A stretch of DNA of 38,250 bases from a virus, in IMG/VR virus record IMGVR_UViG_3300025322_000086, positions 1 through 38,250 of that record; one strand, 5' to 3'. The stretch's first letter is position 1. The number at the start of each line of letters is the position of its first letter. The position numbers and the translations under genes are program-made. The notes below the pieces were generated by a model. It was not told where the DNA came from. It saw only the letters and a program-made list of their open reading frames with translations, and did no database searches. Of this stretch, positions 13,746 to 21,852 are shown in pieces.

Positions 13746-16241
13746 ATGATTAAGCTAAAGCAGCCAAGCAATCCGTGTACTAATTGTCCTTTAGACAAGG
13801 CGCAATTACATCATCCCAAGATGTTGCCAACCGGCAGCCCAACACCCATCTGGTATATTTTGGGTGAGGCGCCTGGCGAAGTCGAGGATAAGCATGGCGA
13901 GCAATTCATCGGCAAGTCCGGCACGTTAATCCGCGACCGAATCAAAAGCCGTTGGCTGAAGTCCATAAGATGGAATAACACTATCCGCTGTAGACCGCCG
14001 GGCAATCGAGACCCAAGCGCCAAAGAGCTCGCCTGTTGTCGCTCGCTGCAAGTGCGCGACATCGAGCAATCAAAGCCGTGGGCGGTGCTGGCTGTTGGTC
14101 GGCTCGCGTTGCAGTGGTTTCTAGGTGACACGTTCAGCGAAAAGGAATTGAAGATTAGCGATTGGAGCGGCAAGCGCTTCATCGCCACGATAGGCAAGCA
14201 CACGTGTTGGGTTTATGTTGTCACGCACCCCGCGGCAATCCTGTACATCCAGCATGAGGCGAAGAAAGGCCCCGCGTATCTGCGCACATTCCAAGTCCAC
14301 CTACAGCGGGCATTTCTTGATTACGAACGGGAAGCAACACCCAAGGACTCGATTGATTATGAGCGTGAACCAAAGCCCGCCGTAGCACAACTTCCAGAGC
14401 TTGGTCGTGGCCGGTATCTGTTCGTCTTCGAGAAGTCCAAAATAATTGGGGCGCTGCAAGAATTGAAATCCAACAAGGACATATCGATTGACCTTGAGAC
14501 GAACAGCCTAAGACCCTACAGCATTAACCGCAAACTGCTGACAATCGCAGTCAGCACAGCAGAACGCACGATAGCATTTCCCTTTGAGCACCCAGAACGA
14601 CCATTGGACGCGGACGCACAAGCAGCGGTCGGCGCTTGCTTGTGCAGACTCTTGGCCCACAAAGCCCGAAAGGTGTGGGCCCATAAAGTACAATTTGAGA
14701 TTGAATGGTTATTGCCCTACCTAAACGAACAAACACTAACGACAGCGATTAACTGGCAGTGCACGCTTGCCCAAGCGTACGTCATCGACAGCAGGCCGGG
14801 GAATTCGCTAGGAGCATTGACCCAACGCTATTTAGGATTTAATGTCAAAGCGTACAGCCGCCTAGATGTCCATAATTTAGAGTATGCACCACTGCAAGAC
14901 GTGTTAATGTACAACGCCCTTGATGCCCAGGTCATAGAGCCGCTTGCCGGTATCCAAGGGCAGTATATCCGCCGTGAGAAGTTGGAGGCCATTTACTCAC
15001 TGATAAAGGACACCAGCGTGTCCTTTGCGTTGATGCAGGCAAAAGGAATCGAGCGTGACATTGAAACGGTAGACCTGCTGTCGCAGCAATACAAAGACAA
15101 GAAGGCCGCTATAGTCAAGCAGATTGCCACTGACCCTGACGTCCAGCGCCACTGTAAGCCAAATTTCAATCCGCTGTCCCCGGCCCAATTAGCTGTGTTC
15201 CTGTTCGATAAATTAGGCATCAGGACACAAGCACGCTCAACGAGTGAGGGCCTGTTAAAAACAATCAAGCACCCTGTTGCTAAGTTGGTACTTAAATTGC
15301 GCACACTCGCGAAGTTGAGGAGCACCTACTTAACGCCCTTCGCTGCAGGTGGTGCGCAAGTATTCGATGATGGGAAAATCCATACCGAGTATAGCGCAAC
15401 GACAACCGCCACAAGCCGCGGCTCATCGAGCAATCCCAACCTACAAAACTTCCCTGCCAGGAACCACCCTGAAATCCGTTCAATCATCAGGGCGCCAAAG
15501 GATTGCTGGTTGGTGAAATGTGACTACGGCCAGCTTGAGGCCCGCTGTATCGCAATGGCGAGTAAGGACAAAACACTGGTTGCTGAGTGCGTCGCTAACC
15601 AAGACATTCATCAGGACTGGACCCTCGTGCTAGCAGGAGAATTTCATCCAAAGATTATCAGCAACGAGAAGGCACTAAAGGAGTATAGGAATGCAGTCAA
15701 AAACAGCTGGACGTTTCCCATATTCTACGGTGCGAGTGTTGGCGCCGTAGCTTCATACCTAGAGGTTGACGAGCACAGACTAGCACCATTCTATAATCAG
15801 TTCCTCGACAAATATGGCGGCGTTAAACAATGGCAAGAAGCTGTCTGTTCCTTCTATCAGGCCCACAATTATTGCGAAACGCTCTTGGGCTTTCGTCGTT
15901 ACGGACCACTGAGCCGCAACGAGATAATCAACACACCAATCCAGGGTACTGGCGCCCACTTAACGTTCGAGGCGCAGAACAAGCTAAGCATGATGGCAGC
16001 GCAAGCAGACGAGCCTTGGTTGCGCCCCGTGATGAATGTCCATGACGACCTGACCTTTTATCTGCCAGATGATAAGATGGACGACGCAGTAGGCTTGATT
16101 GCCCGCATTATGTGTTGCTCTACTTTTCCTTGGGTCAACGTGCCCTTGTGTGTCGAACTGAGTGCGGGCAAAGCCTGGCATCCTGTCGAGCAAATCGCCA
16201 AATTCTATACCACTGATTTCATCCAAACGGAATTTACATGA
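13746..16241 (+). CDS. Uracil-DNA glycosylase family domain fused to family A DNA polymerase
   Basis: An 831-residue fusion. Residues 1-200 match family 4-type UDGs: Cys11, Cys14, Cys82 and Cys97/98 for an iron-sulfur cluster, GEAPGEVED (40-48), RCRPPGNR (81-88) and THPAAIL (160-166). Residues about 240-400 form a 3'-5' exonuclease with IDLET (Asp249, Glu251) and YNALD. The polymerase domain has motif A DYGQLEAR (Asp593), motif B with Arg648 and Lys652, and motif C VHDD (His766 to Asp768), where most family A enzymes have HDE. Phage SPO1 polymerase is a known example of a UDG domain joined to family A polymerase. It is the replicative polymerase here. Confidence 0.9.
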   Translation: MIKLKQPSNPCTNCPLDKAQLHHPKMLPTGSPTPIWYILGEAPGEVEDKHGEQFIGKSGTLIRDRIKSRWLKSIRWNNTIRCRPPGNRDPSAKELACCRSLQVRDIEQSKPWAVLAVGRLALQWFLGDTFSEKELKISDWSGKRFIATIGKHTCWVYVVTHPAAILYIQHEAKKGPAYLRTFQVHLQRAFLDYEREATPKDSIDYEREPKPAVAQLPELGRGRYLFVFEKSKIIGALQELKSNKDISIDLETNSLRPYSINRKLLTIAVSTAERTIAFPFEHPERPLDADAQAAVGACLCRLLAHKARKVWAHKVQFEIEWLLPYLNEQTLTTAINWQCTLAQAYVIDSRPGNSLGALTQRYLGFNVKAYSRLDVHNLEYAPLQDVLMYNALDAQVIEPLAGIQGQYIRREKLEAIYSLIKDTSVSFALMQAKGIERDIETVDLLSQQYKDKKAAIVKQIATDPDVQRHCKPNFNPLSPAQLAVFLFDKLGIRTQARSTSEGLLKTIKHPVAKLVLKLRTLAKLRSTYLTPFAAGGAQVFDDGKIHTEYSATTTATSRGSSSNPNLQNFPARNHPEIRSIIRAPKDCWLVKCDYGQLEARCIAMASKDKTLVAECVANQDIHQDWTLVLAGEFHPKIISNEKALKEYRNAVKNSWTFPIFYGASVGAVASYLEVDEHRLAPFYNQFLDKYGGVKQWQEAVCSFYQAHNYCETLLGFRRYGPLSRNEIINTPIQGTGAHLTFEAQNKLSMMAAQADEPWLRPVMNVHDDLTFYLPDDKMDDAVGLIARIMCCSTFPWVNVPLCVELSAGKAWHPVEQIAKFYTTDFIQTEFT

Positions 16242-17167
16242 CCGAACCACTACACGTCAGGTTACGCCCAAGCACTCTCGATGAAGTCATCGGCCAAGAT
16301 GCCGCGGTCAAATCACTGCGGGCATTATTCAAAGATAGGGATAAGCTCCCGCATACGTTTTTGTTCCATGGACCCAGCGGTGTTGGCAAGACCACGCTTG
16401 CCAGGATGATTGCTTTATATCTCAAGTGTGAGCGGGCAAACCTGCTTGAGCTCGACGCTGGATTGTTGGGCGGTGTCGATGCAACACGTTCCCTAATTGA
16501 ACAGGCTCAATATCAGGCATTAGGCAGTAACCCAATCCGGTTCATTATCATCGATGAGTGCCACGCCCTCAGCCGCCAGGCATGGAACTCCCTACTCTTA
16601 AGTACCGAGGAGCCGCCACCGCACATATATTGGGCATTCTGCACGACGGATCCAGATAAGATACCTGCGACTATTAAGACGCGCTGTCATGCGTACCAGT
16701 TGCGTCCAGTTAAATGGGATGTGCTTTACGCACACCTTAAATCGGTCGCGGCCACATATAAACCCAGTGTCTCTGATGATGTGCTGAAACTCGCGGCACG
16801 CCAAGCAGATGGCAGCGTCAGGCAAGCCCTCGTCTACTTGTCTATGGTCAGCAGTATAATTTCAGTGAGTGAAGCAAAAGAGCTATTCGCACACGCACAG
16901 ACAGCAGAGGACACAACGATTGCATTGGTGCGTGACTTGGTTGCAGGCAGGCTCACATGGGCGAAGGCAGTTTCCTACGTGCAGGCATTAGATGAAAACG
17001 TCGAAGGCGTCAGACTTGTAGTCCTAAACTATGTCACGAGTTGCGTCCTTAACCAGGGCAGTGAGAAGCAAGCAGAACGCTTGCTTGCAGTGCTTGCCCA
17101 GTTCGATGTGCCATTCCAAAATAAAAAGGCTTCACTACTGCTTGCCCTCGGGCAACTATTACTATGA
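16238..17167 (+). CDS. Clamp-loader ATPase (DnaX/RFC-like)
   Basis: A 309-residue AAA+ protein. Walker A is GPSGVGKTT (residues 45-53), Walker B IIIDECHAL (103-111), the arginine-finger segment is KTRC (147-150, like the SRC motif), and sensor 2 lies in GSVRQAL. Unlike bacterial DnaX there is no four-cysteine zinc module. It overlaps the polymerase gene by ATGA. It should open the phage clamp-like protein and load it on primed DNA, and I see no second loader subunit, so it may act as a homo-oligomer or use a host or uncharacterised phage partner. Confidence 0.88.
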   Translation: MTEPLHVRLRPSTLDEVIGQDAAVKSLRALFKDRDKLPHTFLFHGPSGVGKTTLARMIALYLKCERANLLELDAGLLGGVDATRSLIEQAQYQALGSNPIRFIIIDECHALSRQAWNSLLLSTEEPPPHIYWAFCTTDPDKIPATIKTRCHAYQLRPVKWDVLYAHLKSVAATYKPSVSDDVLKLAARQADGSVRQALVYLSMVSSIISVSEAKELFAHAQTAEDTTIALVRDLVAGRLTWAKAVSYVQALDENVEGVRLVVLNYVTSCVLNQGSEKQAERLLAVLAQFDVPFQNKKASLLLALGQLLL

Positions 17168-17370
17168 AGAAGCAAGCCTTACTCGATTGCTTGGCTATTG
17201 GCGGCTTCTGTTTGCTGCTATATGGGCTTTGGCTAGTACACCCGGCAGCCGCCTTCATTGTCGGAGGCGCGTTGCTTATCACTTACGCTTTAATTACTAC
17301 GTACCAAAATCCCCATGACCCTGAAATTAAAAAAGCCCCAAGATTCCCACCAGGACCTCCCGGACGTTAG
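17164..17370 (+). CDS. Small two-span membrane protein
   Basis: A 68-residue protein with two hydrophobic segments (about residues 7-23 and 28-46) and a proline-rich, charged C-terminus ending PPGPPGR. It is joined to the clamp-loader gene by an ATGA overlap. Two-span topology and size match some holins, but a position inside a replication operon is unusual for a lysis gene. A role in attaching the replisome to the membrane is equally possible. Confidence 0.6.
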   Translation: MKKQALLDCLAIGGFCLLLYGLWLVHPAAAFIVGGALLITYALITTYQNPHDPEIKKAPRFPPGPPGR

Positions 17371-17848
17371 CCAGCTGGTGGCCTTCGAGCGCCAATTAGT
17401 GCTAGATAAAAACGCACTAGACGAGGCCGCCTGCCGGCAGGCTGAGCTCTATTACCACGTAGCACGGGAGGCCGCGCTGGCATTCAGCCTGAAGGACTCG
17501 GCGAAGGAACAACTAATCCGCATCGACGCCGAACTATCCAGCAAGTACCGCAAAGAAATGGAGCACAGCGGCACCCGCCCTACAGACAGCAGGGTTAACG
17601 ATGCAGTATTGGGAGACCTACGACACCGCACTGCCGCCGATTTGGTTAACACATTAGCCCTCAAGGCCGCGCAATGGTTCGCGTTGCAGACCGCATTTGA
17701 GCAACGTAGCCGGATGCTGGTGAAGCTTGCTGACATGTTCCAATCAGGGTATTGGAGTGACCGTGGGGCCGACACCGCATCAACCAGCGGCCTCGCACGG
17801 CAAGGCTATTTGCGGCAACGCGATGCTGTGAAAAAGGCCCGACGTTAA
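17315..17848 (+). CDS. Hypothetical helical protein, replication operon
   Basis: A 177-residue, largely helical protein with likely coiled-coil segments (about residues 20-80 and 105-145) and no recognised motif. The gene begins 56 bases inside the previous gene, in another frame, without a strong ribosome binding site, and no better internal start is present. It lies between the clamp loader and SSB genes, so a replication or recombination mediator role is plausible by position only. Confidence 0.65.
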   Translation: MTLKLKKPQDSHQDLPDVSQLVAFERQLVLDKNALDEAACRQAELYYHVAREAALAFSLKDSAKEQLIRIDAELSSKYRKEMEHSGTRPTDSRVNDAVLGDLRHRTAADLVNTLALKAAQWFALQTAFEQRSRMLVKLADMFQSGYWSDRGADTASTSGLARQGYLRQRDAVKKARR

Positions 17849-17850
17849 AA

Positions 17851-18027
17851 ATGGAAAGCTTCACTAAGACGGCTATCATCGTGGGCGTAATGATTGCCGC
17901 GCCCGTTGTAATTTACCTCTACGCCCGAGCTATATTCTTGGCATGGTTTCACGTGAAACGTGATTATTTCTTCCCCACATTTAGGAGATCCAGCAATGGC
18001 ACTAAAACTACGCAAGACAAAGACTGA
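17851..18027 (+). CDS. 58-residue membrane protein overlapping the SSB gene
   Basis: A short frame beginning MESFTKTAIIVGVMIAAPVV with one long hydrophobic span (about residues 8-33) and a polar tail. It starts three bases after the previous stop and runs 32 bases into the SSB gene. The ribosome binding site is poor. The frame contains a parS-like palindrome, so part of its sequence may be constrained by a DNA function and not only by coding. Confidence 0.45.
   Translation: MESFTKTAIIVGVMIAAPVVIYLYARAIFLAWFHVKRDYFFPTFRRSSNGTKTTQDKD
17946..17959. promoter_or_regulatory. parS-like palindrome
   Basis: GTTTCACGTGAAAC is a perfect 14-bp palindrome identical to the centre of the bacterial chromosomal parS consensus (TGTTTCACGTGAAACA); only the two outermost bases differ here. 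ParB-family proteins load at such sites. No ParA or ParB gene is present in the window, so any reader would be host-encoded or encoded elsewhere. Confidence 0.5.
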
Positions 18028-19162
18028 ATCTATTGCTTCGCGCAAGTTCGTTTATCGAGGCCGCACGGCTGAGGATATCAGGGAGCGGCAACAACGCCGC
18101 GGCCTATCGCAAGAAAGCTTTGTCCTTTCGCATGTTCCGTTTTTCTCACCGGACAAGGGCGACAATACTATCCGGTTTCTACCACCGGCCAGCACAAGCG
18201 AGTCCAGGTATTACGGACTCGACTTGGCCATCCACTACGGCATCGGGCCCGACAATAACGCGTACCTCTGCCCCAAGGTAATGAAGGATGAGCCTTGTCC
18301 CATGTGCGAAGAACGCAAGCGTGCCGCGGCTGCCGGTGAAACTGAATACGCGGCGGCGCTGGCACCGAGGGACCGTGTAGGCGTGTACCTCGTTGACCGA
18401 GGCAAAGAGGGCAAGGGCCCTATGTTCTGGTCGATGCCCTGGGGCCTTGATAAGGACCTCATCAACATCAGCCAGGACAAAAAGACGAAGAGGGTCTACC
18501 AAATCGACCACCCAGAGGAGGGTTACGACGTGTCATTCACCAAGGAAGGCGAGAAAAAACGCACCAAGTACGTGGGCGTGCAAATCCTACGCGAATCGTC
18601 GCCGCTTTCTGATGATGAGGAGACCCAAGCCCGCTGGTTGCAATGGCTTGAGGACAATCCCATAGAGTCCGTGCTTATCTTCTATGATTATGACCACCTT
18701 GCTGAGGCCTTCAGCGGCGGCTTAACCGAGGACGTCAAAGAAGAGGAAGAAGTGCCACCGAAAAAGGTGAAGCTTGAGCCACGAGGGAAAAAGCCCGCCG
18801 TACGACAACAGGAGGAGGAACAGGAGGAGGAACAGGAGGAGGAACAGGAGGAGGAACAGGAGGAGGAACAGGAGGAGGAACAGGAGGAGGAAAAGAGGGA
18901 CGTAGACCGGCTAGGTAAGCATCGACCAAAAAAGGCCAAGCTTCAAGACGCCATCACACTCGAAGAACTGCAAGAAATGAAGGAAGATGATTTGGTTGAC
19001 CTTGCCGAGTCCAAGGGGATAGAAATCCCCGACGACGTGGAATTTGATGCCCTGCCGGATTTCGTTGAATGGTTGGCCAAAAAGTTAGGCCTCAGCGCAG
19101 AGAAGAAGCCAAGCGGAGCAACTGACTACCGGCAACGGCTGCGCGCACTACGCACCAAGTAG
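17996..19162 (+). CDS. gp32-like single-stranded DNA-binding protein
   Basis: A 388-residue protein resembling T4 gp32-type SSBs. It has a basic N-terminus (MALKLRKTKT), then a core with FLPP, an HYG patch and a zinc-type cluster (YLCPKVMKDEPCPMCEERK). A long acidic segment follows, built from seven QEEE repeats. Unusually, after the acidic run there is a further helical unit (LEELQEMKEDDLVDLAESKGIEIP) resembling a SAP or LEM-like fold. The ATG at 17996 has TTTAGGAGATC upstream. Acidic SSB tails normally recruit replication and recombination partners. Confidence 0.8.
   Translation: MALKLRKTKTESIASRKFVYRGRTAEDIRERQQRRGLSQESFVLSHVPFFSPDKGDNTIRFLPPASTSESRYYGLDLAIHYGIGPDNNAYLCPKVMKDEPCPMCEERKRAAAAGETEYAAALAPRDRVGVYLVDRGKEGKGPMFWSMPWGLDKDLINISQDKKTKRVYQIDHPEEGYDVSFTKEGEKKRTKYVGVQILRESSPLSDDEETQARWLQWLEDNPIESVLIFYDYDHLAEAFSGGLTEDVKEEEEVPPKKVKLEPRGKKPAVRQQEEEQEEEQEEEQEEEQEEEQEEEQEEEKRDVDRLGKHRPKKAKLQDAITLEELQEMKEDDLVDLAESKGIEIPDDVEFDALPDFVEWLAKKLGLSAEKKPSGATDYRQRLRALRTK
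18809..18892 (+). repeat. Seven tandem copies of a 12-base unit (QEEE)
   Basis: Seven identical, uninterrupted copies of caggaggaggaa encode Gln-Glu-Glu-Glu repeats in the acidic region of the SSB. Perfect identity at third codon positions shows recent expansion by slippage or unequal recombination, and the copy number probably varies between related phages. Confidence 0.95.
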
Positions 19163-19168
19163 GCCATC

Positions 19169-20110
19169 ATGGCACGCCGTCAACTGTTGCTAAAGAGAAG
19201 GCCCGCCAACACTGGCGGGCTTTACTTCTCGTCAACCAAAACCAACATCGATTTCATTTCAAGCGGCTGCGCAGTACTTGATTGCGTCCTAGGTGGCGGT
19301 TGGCCCCTAGGGCGCATCGTCAACGTTGTTGGCGACAAATCGACTGGCAAAACTCTGCTTGCGATGGAGGCGATTGCTAACGCGTTCATCACATATCCCA
19401 GCATCGAAGCGCACTATATCGAAGCGGAATCCGCCTTCGATCCAGAATACGCCCGCGCGTTAGGAATACCCATCGATGCCGTTAATATGGCTGACTGTGC
19501 AACGGTGGAAGAGTTTTGTACCTACATAGAAGAACTGAAGGAGACCGATACCCCCAAGCTGGTAATCCTCGATTGCTTGGATGCCATCACTACACGAAAA
19601 GAACTTGAGCAAAAAATCGGCGCACCCAGCTACCATGCAGACAAGGCGGCGATGCTCAGCGAATTTTTCAGGCGCCAAACAAAGCACATCCGCGCAAGTA
19701 ATTGCTGTGTGATGATTGTCTCGCAAGTACGTGACGCTATCGGTATTACATTTGGCGAGCGCAACCGGCGCAGCGGTGGCCGTGCCCTCGATTTCTACGC
19801 CTCGCAGGTTTTGTGGTTATCACACACTCAGACAATTATGAGGACGATTAACAAGGTATCGAGGCCTGTAAGCATCCGAATCAAAGCGAAGTGCAAAAAG
19901 AACAAAATAGGATTGCCCTTCCGGGAGTGTGAATTCCTAATCCTCTTTGGCTACGGAATCAACGATGCCGCAGCATCGATAGACTTTCTTAAGAACGTGG
20001 GTGTGCCAGTACCCGCCGCAGCAAAGGACAAAGCAGTATTACGCGCAGCGGTAACAGCTGCTTGGAATGAAATCGAGGCCGCCTTTATTCCAACTGAGAG
20101 GAAATATTAA
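19169..20110 (+). CDS. RecA/UvsX-like recombinase
   Basis: A 313-residue RecA-fold protein. Walker A is GDKSTGKT (residues 55-62), Walker B is LVILDCLDAI, and a later segment RRSGGRALDFYASQVLWL matches the RecA 'GGNALKFYAS' region. It lacks RecA's usual C-terminal domain length. It should catalyse strand exchange for recombination-dependent replication and repair. An eight-base perfect hairpin with an ACAC loop (19201-19220), followed by a T-rich stretch, lies inside the early coding region and might attenuate transcription. The stop shares one base with the ATG of the next gene. Confidence 0.88.
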   Translation: MARRQLLLKRRPANTGGLYFSSTKTNIDFISSGCAVLDCVLGGGWPLGRIVNVVGDKSTGKTLLAMEAIANAFITYPSIEAHYIEAESAFDPEYARALGIPIDAVNMADCATVEEFCTYIEELKETDTPKLVILDCLDAITTRKELEQKIGAPSYHADKAAMLSEFFRRQTKHIRASNCCVMIVSQVRDAIGITFGERNRRSGGRALDFYASQVLWLSHTQTIMRTINKVSRPVSIRIKAKCKKNKIGLPFRECEFLILFGYGINDAAASIDFLKNVGVPVPAAAKDKAVLRAAVTAAWNEIEAAFIPTERKY

Positions 20111-20235
20111 TGCACGTCGCATTCATGCTCAGGATAGGCACCTGGATGCTAAACAACCGGGGACTTTGGCATCTAATCAAGGTATATGGTGCCAGTGGCA
20201 AATATACTTGGATGGATTGGAGACGCGTCTTATGA
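20110..20235 (+). CDS. 41-residue coupled small protein
   Basis: A short frame starting in the recombinase stop codon (TAATG) and ending in an ATGA overlap with the nuclease gene. An AGAGG ribosome binding site lies eight bases before it. The product is rich in Trp, Leu and Tyr (MHVAFMLRIGTWMLNNRG), moderately hydrophobic and basic. Perfect coupling at both ends is the best evidence that it is translated. The function is unknown. Confidence 0.55.
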   Translation: MHVAFMLRIGTWMLNNRGLWHLIKVYGASGKYTWMDWRRVL

Positions 20236-20759
20236 GGCCCGGTGGCGGCAAACTCAAGGGCGGCGCCTTTGAGCGGCACGTATGCAAACAGCTATCATTG
20301 TGGATATCGCAGGGTGCGCGGGAGGACATCTTCTGGCGTTCTGCGATGAGCGGCGGCCGGGCAACAGTGCGCAACCGCAGGGGCCAGAAGACCCAAAATC
20401 AATGGGGCGATGTTACCGCACTTGCCCATACTCCTGAAGATGGCCCCTCACTTACCGACCTTTTCATTATCGAATGCAAGCATATCAATAACGCTGGCTT
20501 GCTTAATTCGCTCATCAATCTAAGCACGACAGCGCCGTTAGCGACGCATTGGCAAAAACTGACCGCCCTGTGTGATTCGGTTGGCCGGATGCCCATGTTA
20601 ATCATTAAGCAGAACCGGATTAAAACCCTCGTATGCCTCTGTCCTAAAGGCAAGGATAAACTGATGCGGTTTGCGGGCCACCATGTCCATTCCGATTTCC
20701 TCAATATGTACATTTTTCCATCGGATTATTTTTTTGATTGGGCAGTCATACCAAAATGA
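20232..20759 (+). CDS. PD-(D/E)XK nuclease, possible Holliday junction resolvase
   Basis: A 175-residue protein with the motif order of the PD-(D/E)XK fold: KGGAFERHV with Glu14 in the first helix, a conserved GDVTA aspartate, and FIIECKH with the Glu-x-Lys catalytic pair. Similar phage proteins resemble archaeal Hjc resolvases or recombination endonucleases. The frame is open further upstream, but the ATG at 20232 is supported by the ATGA junction with the preceding small gene and a GGAG ribosome binding site. Its neighbours, RecA-like and SbcCD-like, support a recombination role. Confidence 0.7.
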   Translation: MRPGGGKLKGGAFERHVCKQLSLWISQGAREDIFWRSAMSGGRATVRNRRGQKTQNQWGDVTALAHTPEDGPSLTDLFIIECKHINNAGLLNSLINLSTTAPLATHWQKLTALCDSVGRMPMLIIKQNRIKTLVCLCPKGKDKLMRFAGHHVHSDFLNMYIFPSDYFFDWAVIPK

Positions 20760-21769
20760 CCTTATTGGTGGCAACAGATTTACATCTGACTAGCCGTGCA
20801 ATTGATGGCTCCCATTGGCTGGTATTCTTCCACCTTGAGGTATTGGCGCGTGCTGTGCAAGCTGAGCGCATTTACTTCCTAGGTGACCTCACCGACGCCA
20901 AAGACTACCACAGCAGCGAACTTGTTAATCGGCTCGTCGATGCTATGGTGTTGCTAAGCCGCCAATGTCCCATCGTCATTGTGCCTGGTAACCATGACAG
21001 CATTAACCCTGAGTGCCCCTATTTCAGTTTCATGCAGCACCTACCGAACATTGATTTTTGTACCCGCCCACGCCTCATGCAGGAATCAATCGGCTCAGTG
21101 CTGTTATTACCCCACACAAAGGACCCAACACAGGATTGGGATGCAGTCACCCTAAAGGCCGCTGATTATATTTTTATGCATGCGACGATACGTGGCGCAA
21201 CCGCAGAAAACGGCTACCAGCTCGACGCAGCATTAACACGCTCGTGGTTGGAATCAAGAACAAAGGCCCAGATATTCTCGGGTGATGTGCACATAGCGCA
21301 AACACTGGGAAGAATCACCTATATAGGCACCCCCTATCAAGTGAAGTTTAGCCATAACAAACAGTGTGGACGTGTATTAGTCCTAAGAAAGAACAAGGCT
21401 GAGTACATTGAACTGCCCGAATTTCCCCAGCGCCGCATCGTAGATATAACAAAGGTTGACGAGTTGGAAAAGCTTGACCTGAAAAAGAACGACCAAATCA
21501 AGGTACGCTTGAAGTTACCGCCCGCCGAATTTTGCGATTGGCAGCGCTACAAAAAGGACATCATCGAGCGCTGTACCGCCAAGCAGTGGATGTTATGTAG
21601 CGTCGAAGTGCTGCGCGTCGAATCCAACAAGCGACTACGATTACGCACAGCCGCAGGCAAACACGTTACCCATGAGTCGCAACTGGTTGAGTATTGCAAA
21701 CGGCATTCAATTCCTGATGCACTCAGCTCATTGGGTCTCGATTTCCTACGCCAGATAGAGAAATCCTAA
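20756..21769 (+). CDS. SbcD/Mre11-like nuclease subunit
   Basis: A 337-residue calcineurin-like phosphoesterase with the Mre11 metal-binding set in order: DLH (residues 8-10), GDLTD (43-47), GNHD (78-81), MHA in the middle and GDVH near residue 180. It pairs with the SbcC-like ATPase encoded next. The complex should open hairpins, remove protein-blocked ends and help recombination. I start at the ATG that overlaps the previous stop (ATGA), not at 20738. Confidence 0.87.
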   Translation: MTLLVATDLHLTSRAIDGSHWLVFFHLEVLARAVQAERIYFLGDLTDAKDYHSSELVNRLVDAMVLLSRQCPIVIVPGNHDSINPECPYFSFMQHLPNIDFCTRPRLMQESIGSVLLLPHTKDPTQDWDAVTLKAADYIFMHATIRGATAENGYQLDAALTRSWLESRTKAQIFSGDVHIAQTLGRITYIGTPYQVKFSHNKQCGRVLVLRKNKAEYIELPEFPQRRIVDITKVDELEKLDLKKNDQIKVRLKLPPAEFCDWQRYKKDIIERCTAKQWMLCSVEVLRVESNKRLRLRTAAGKHVTHESQLVEYCKRHSIPDALSSLGLDFLRQIEKS

Positions 21770-21852
21770 ACGTTTTAAATCGCTTCAGAGCATTTTTAGT
21801 GCTTGCGAGCGCAGTTGCACGACCACCAGCAGCAAAACAGAGCGTGAGCGCA

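Noticed and set aside
17164-17370. Holin assignment for the two-span membrane protein
   Set aside because: Topology fits, but no endolysin or spanin is nearby and the gene is embedded in the replication operon, so lysis function is unsupported.
18809-18892. CRISPR-like array
   Set aside because: The repeats are contiguous 12-mers with no spacers and lie within a coding sequence. No other interspersed repeat was found in the window.
18688-18939. Ser/Cys-rich and Pro-rich antisense frames over the QEEE repeat
   Set aside because: They are translations of the 12-base tandem repeat on the opposite strand, not independent genes.
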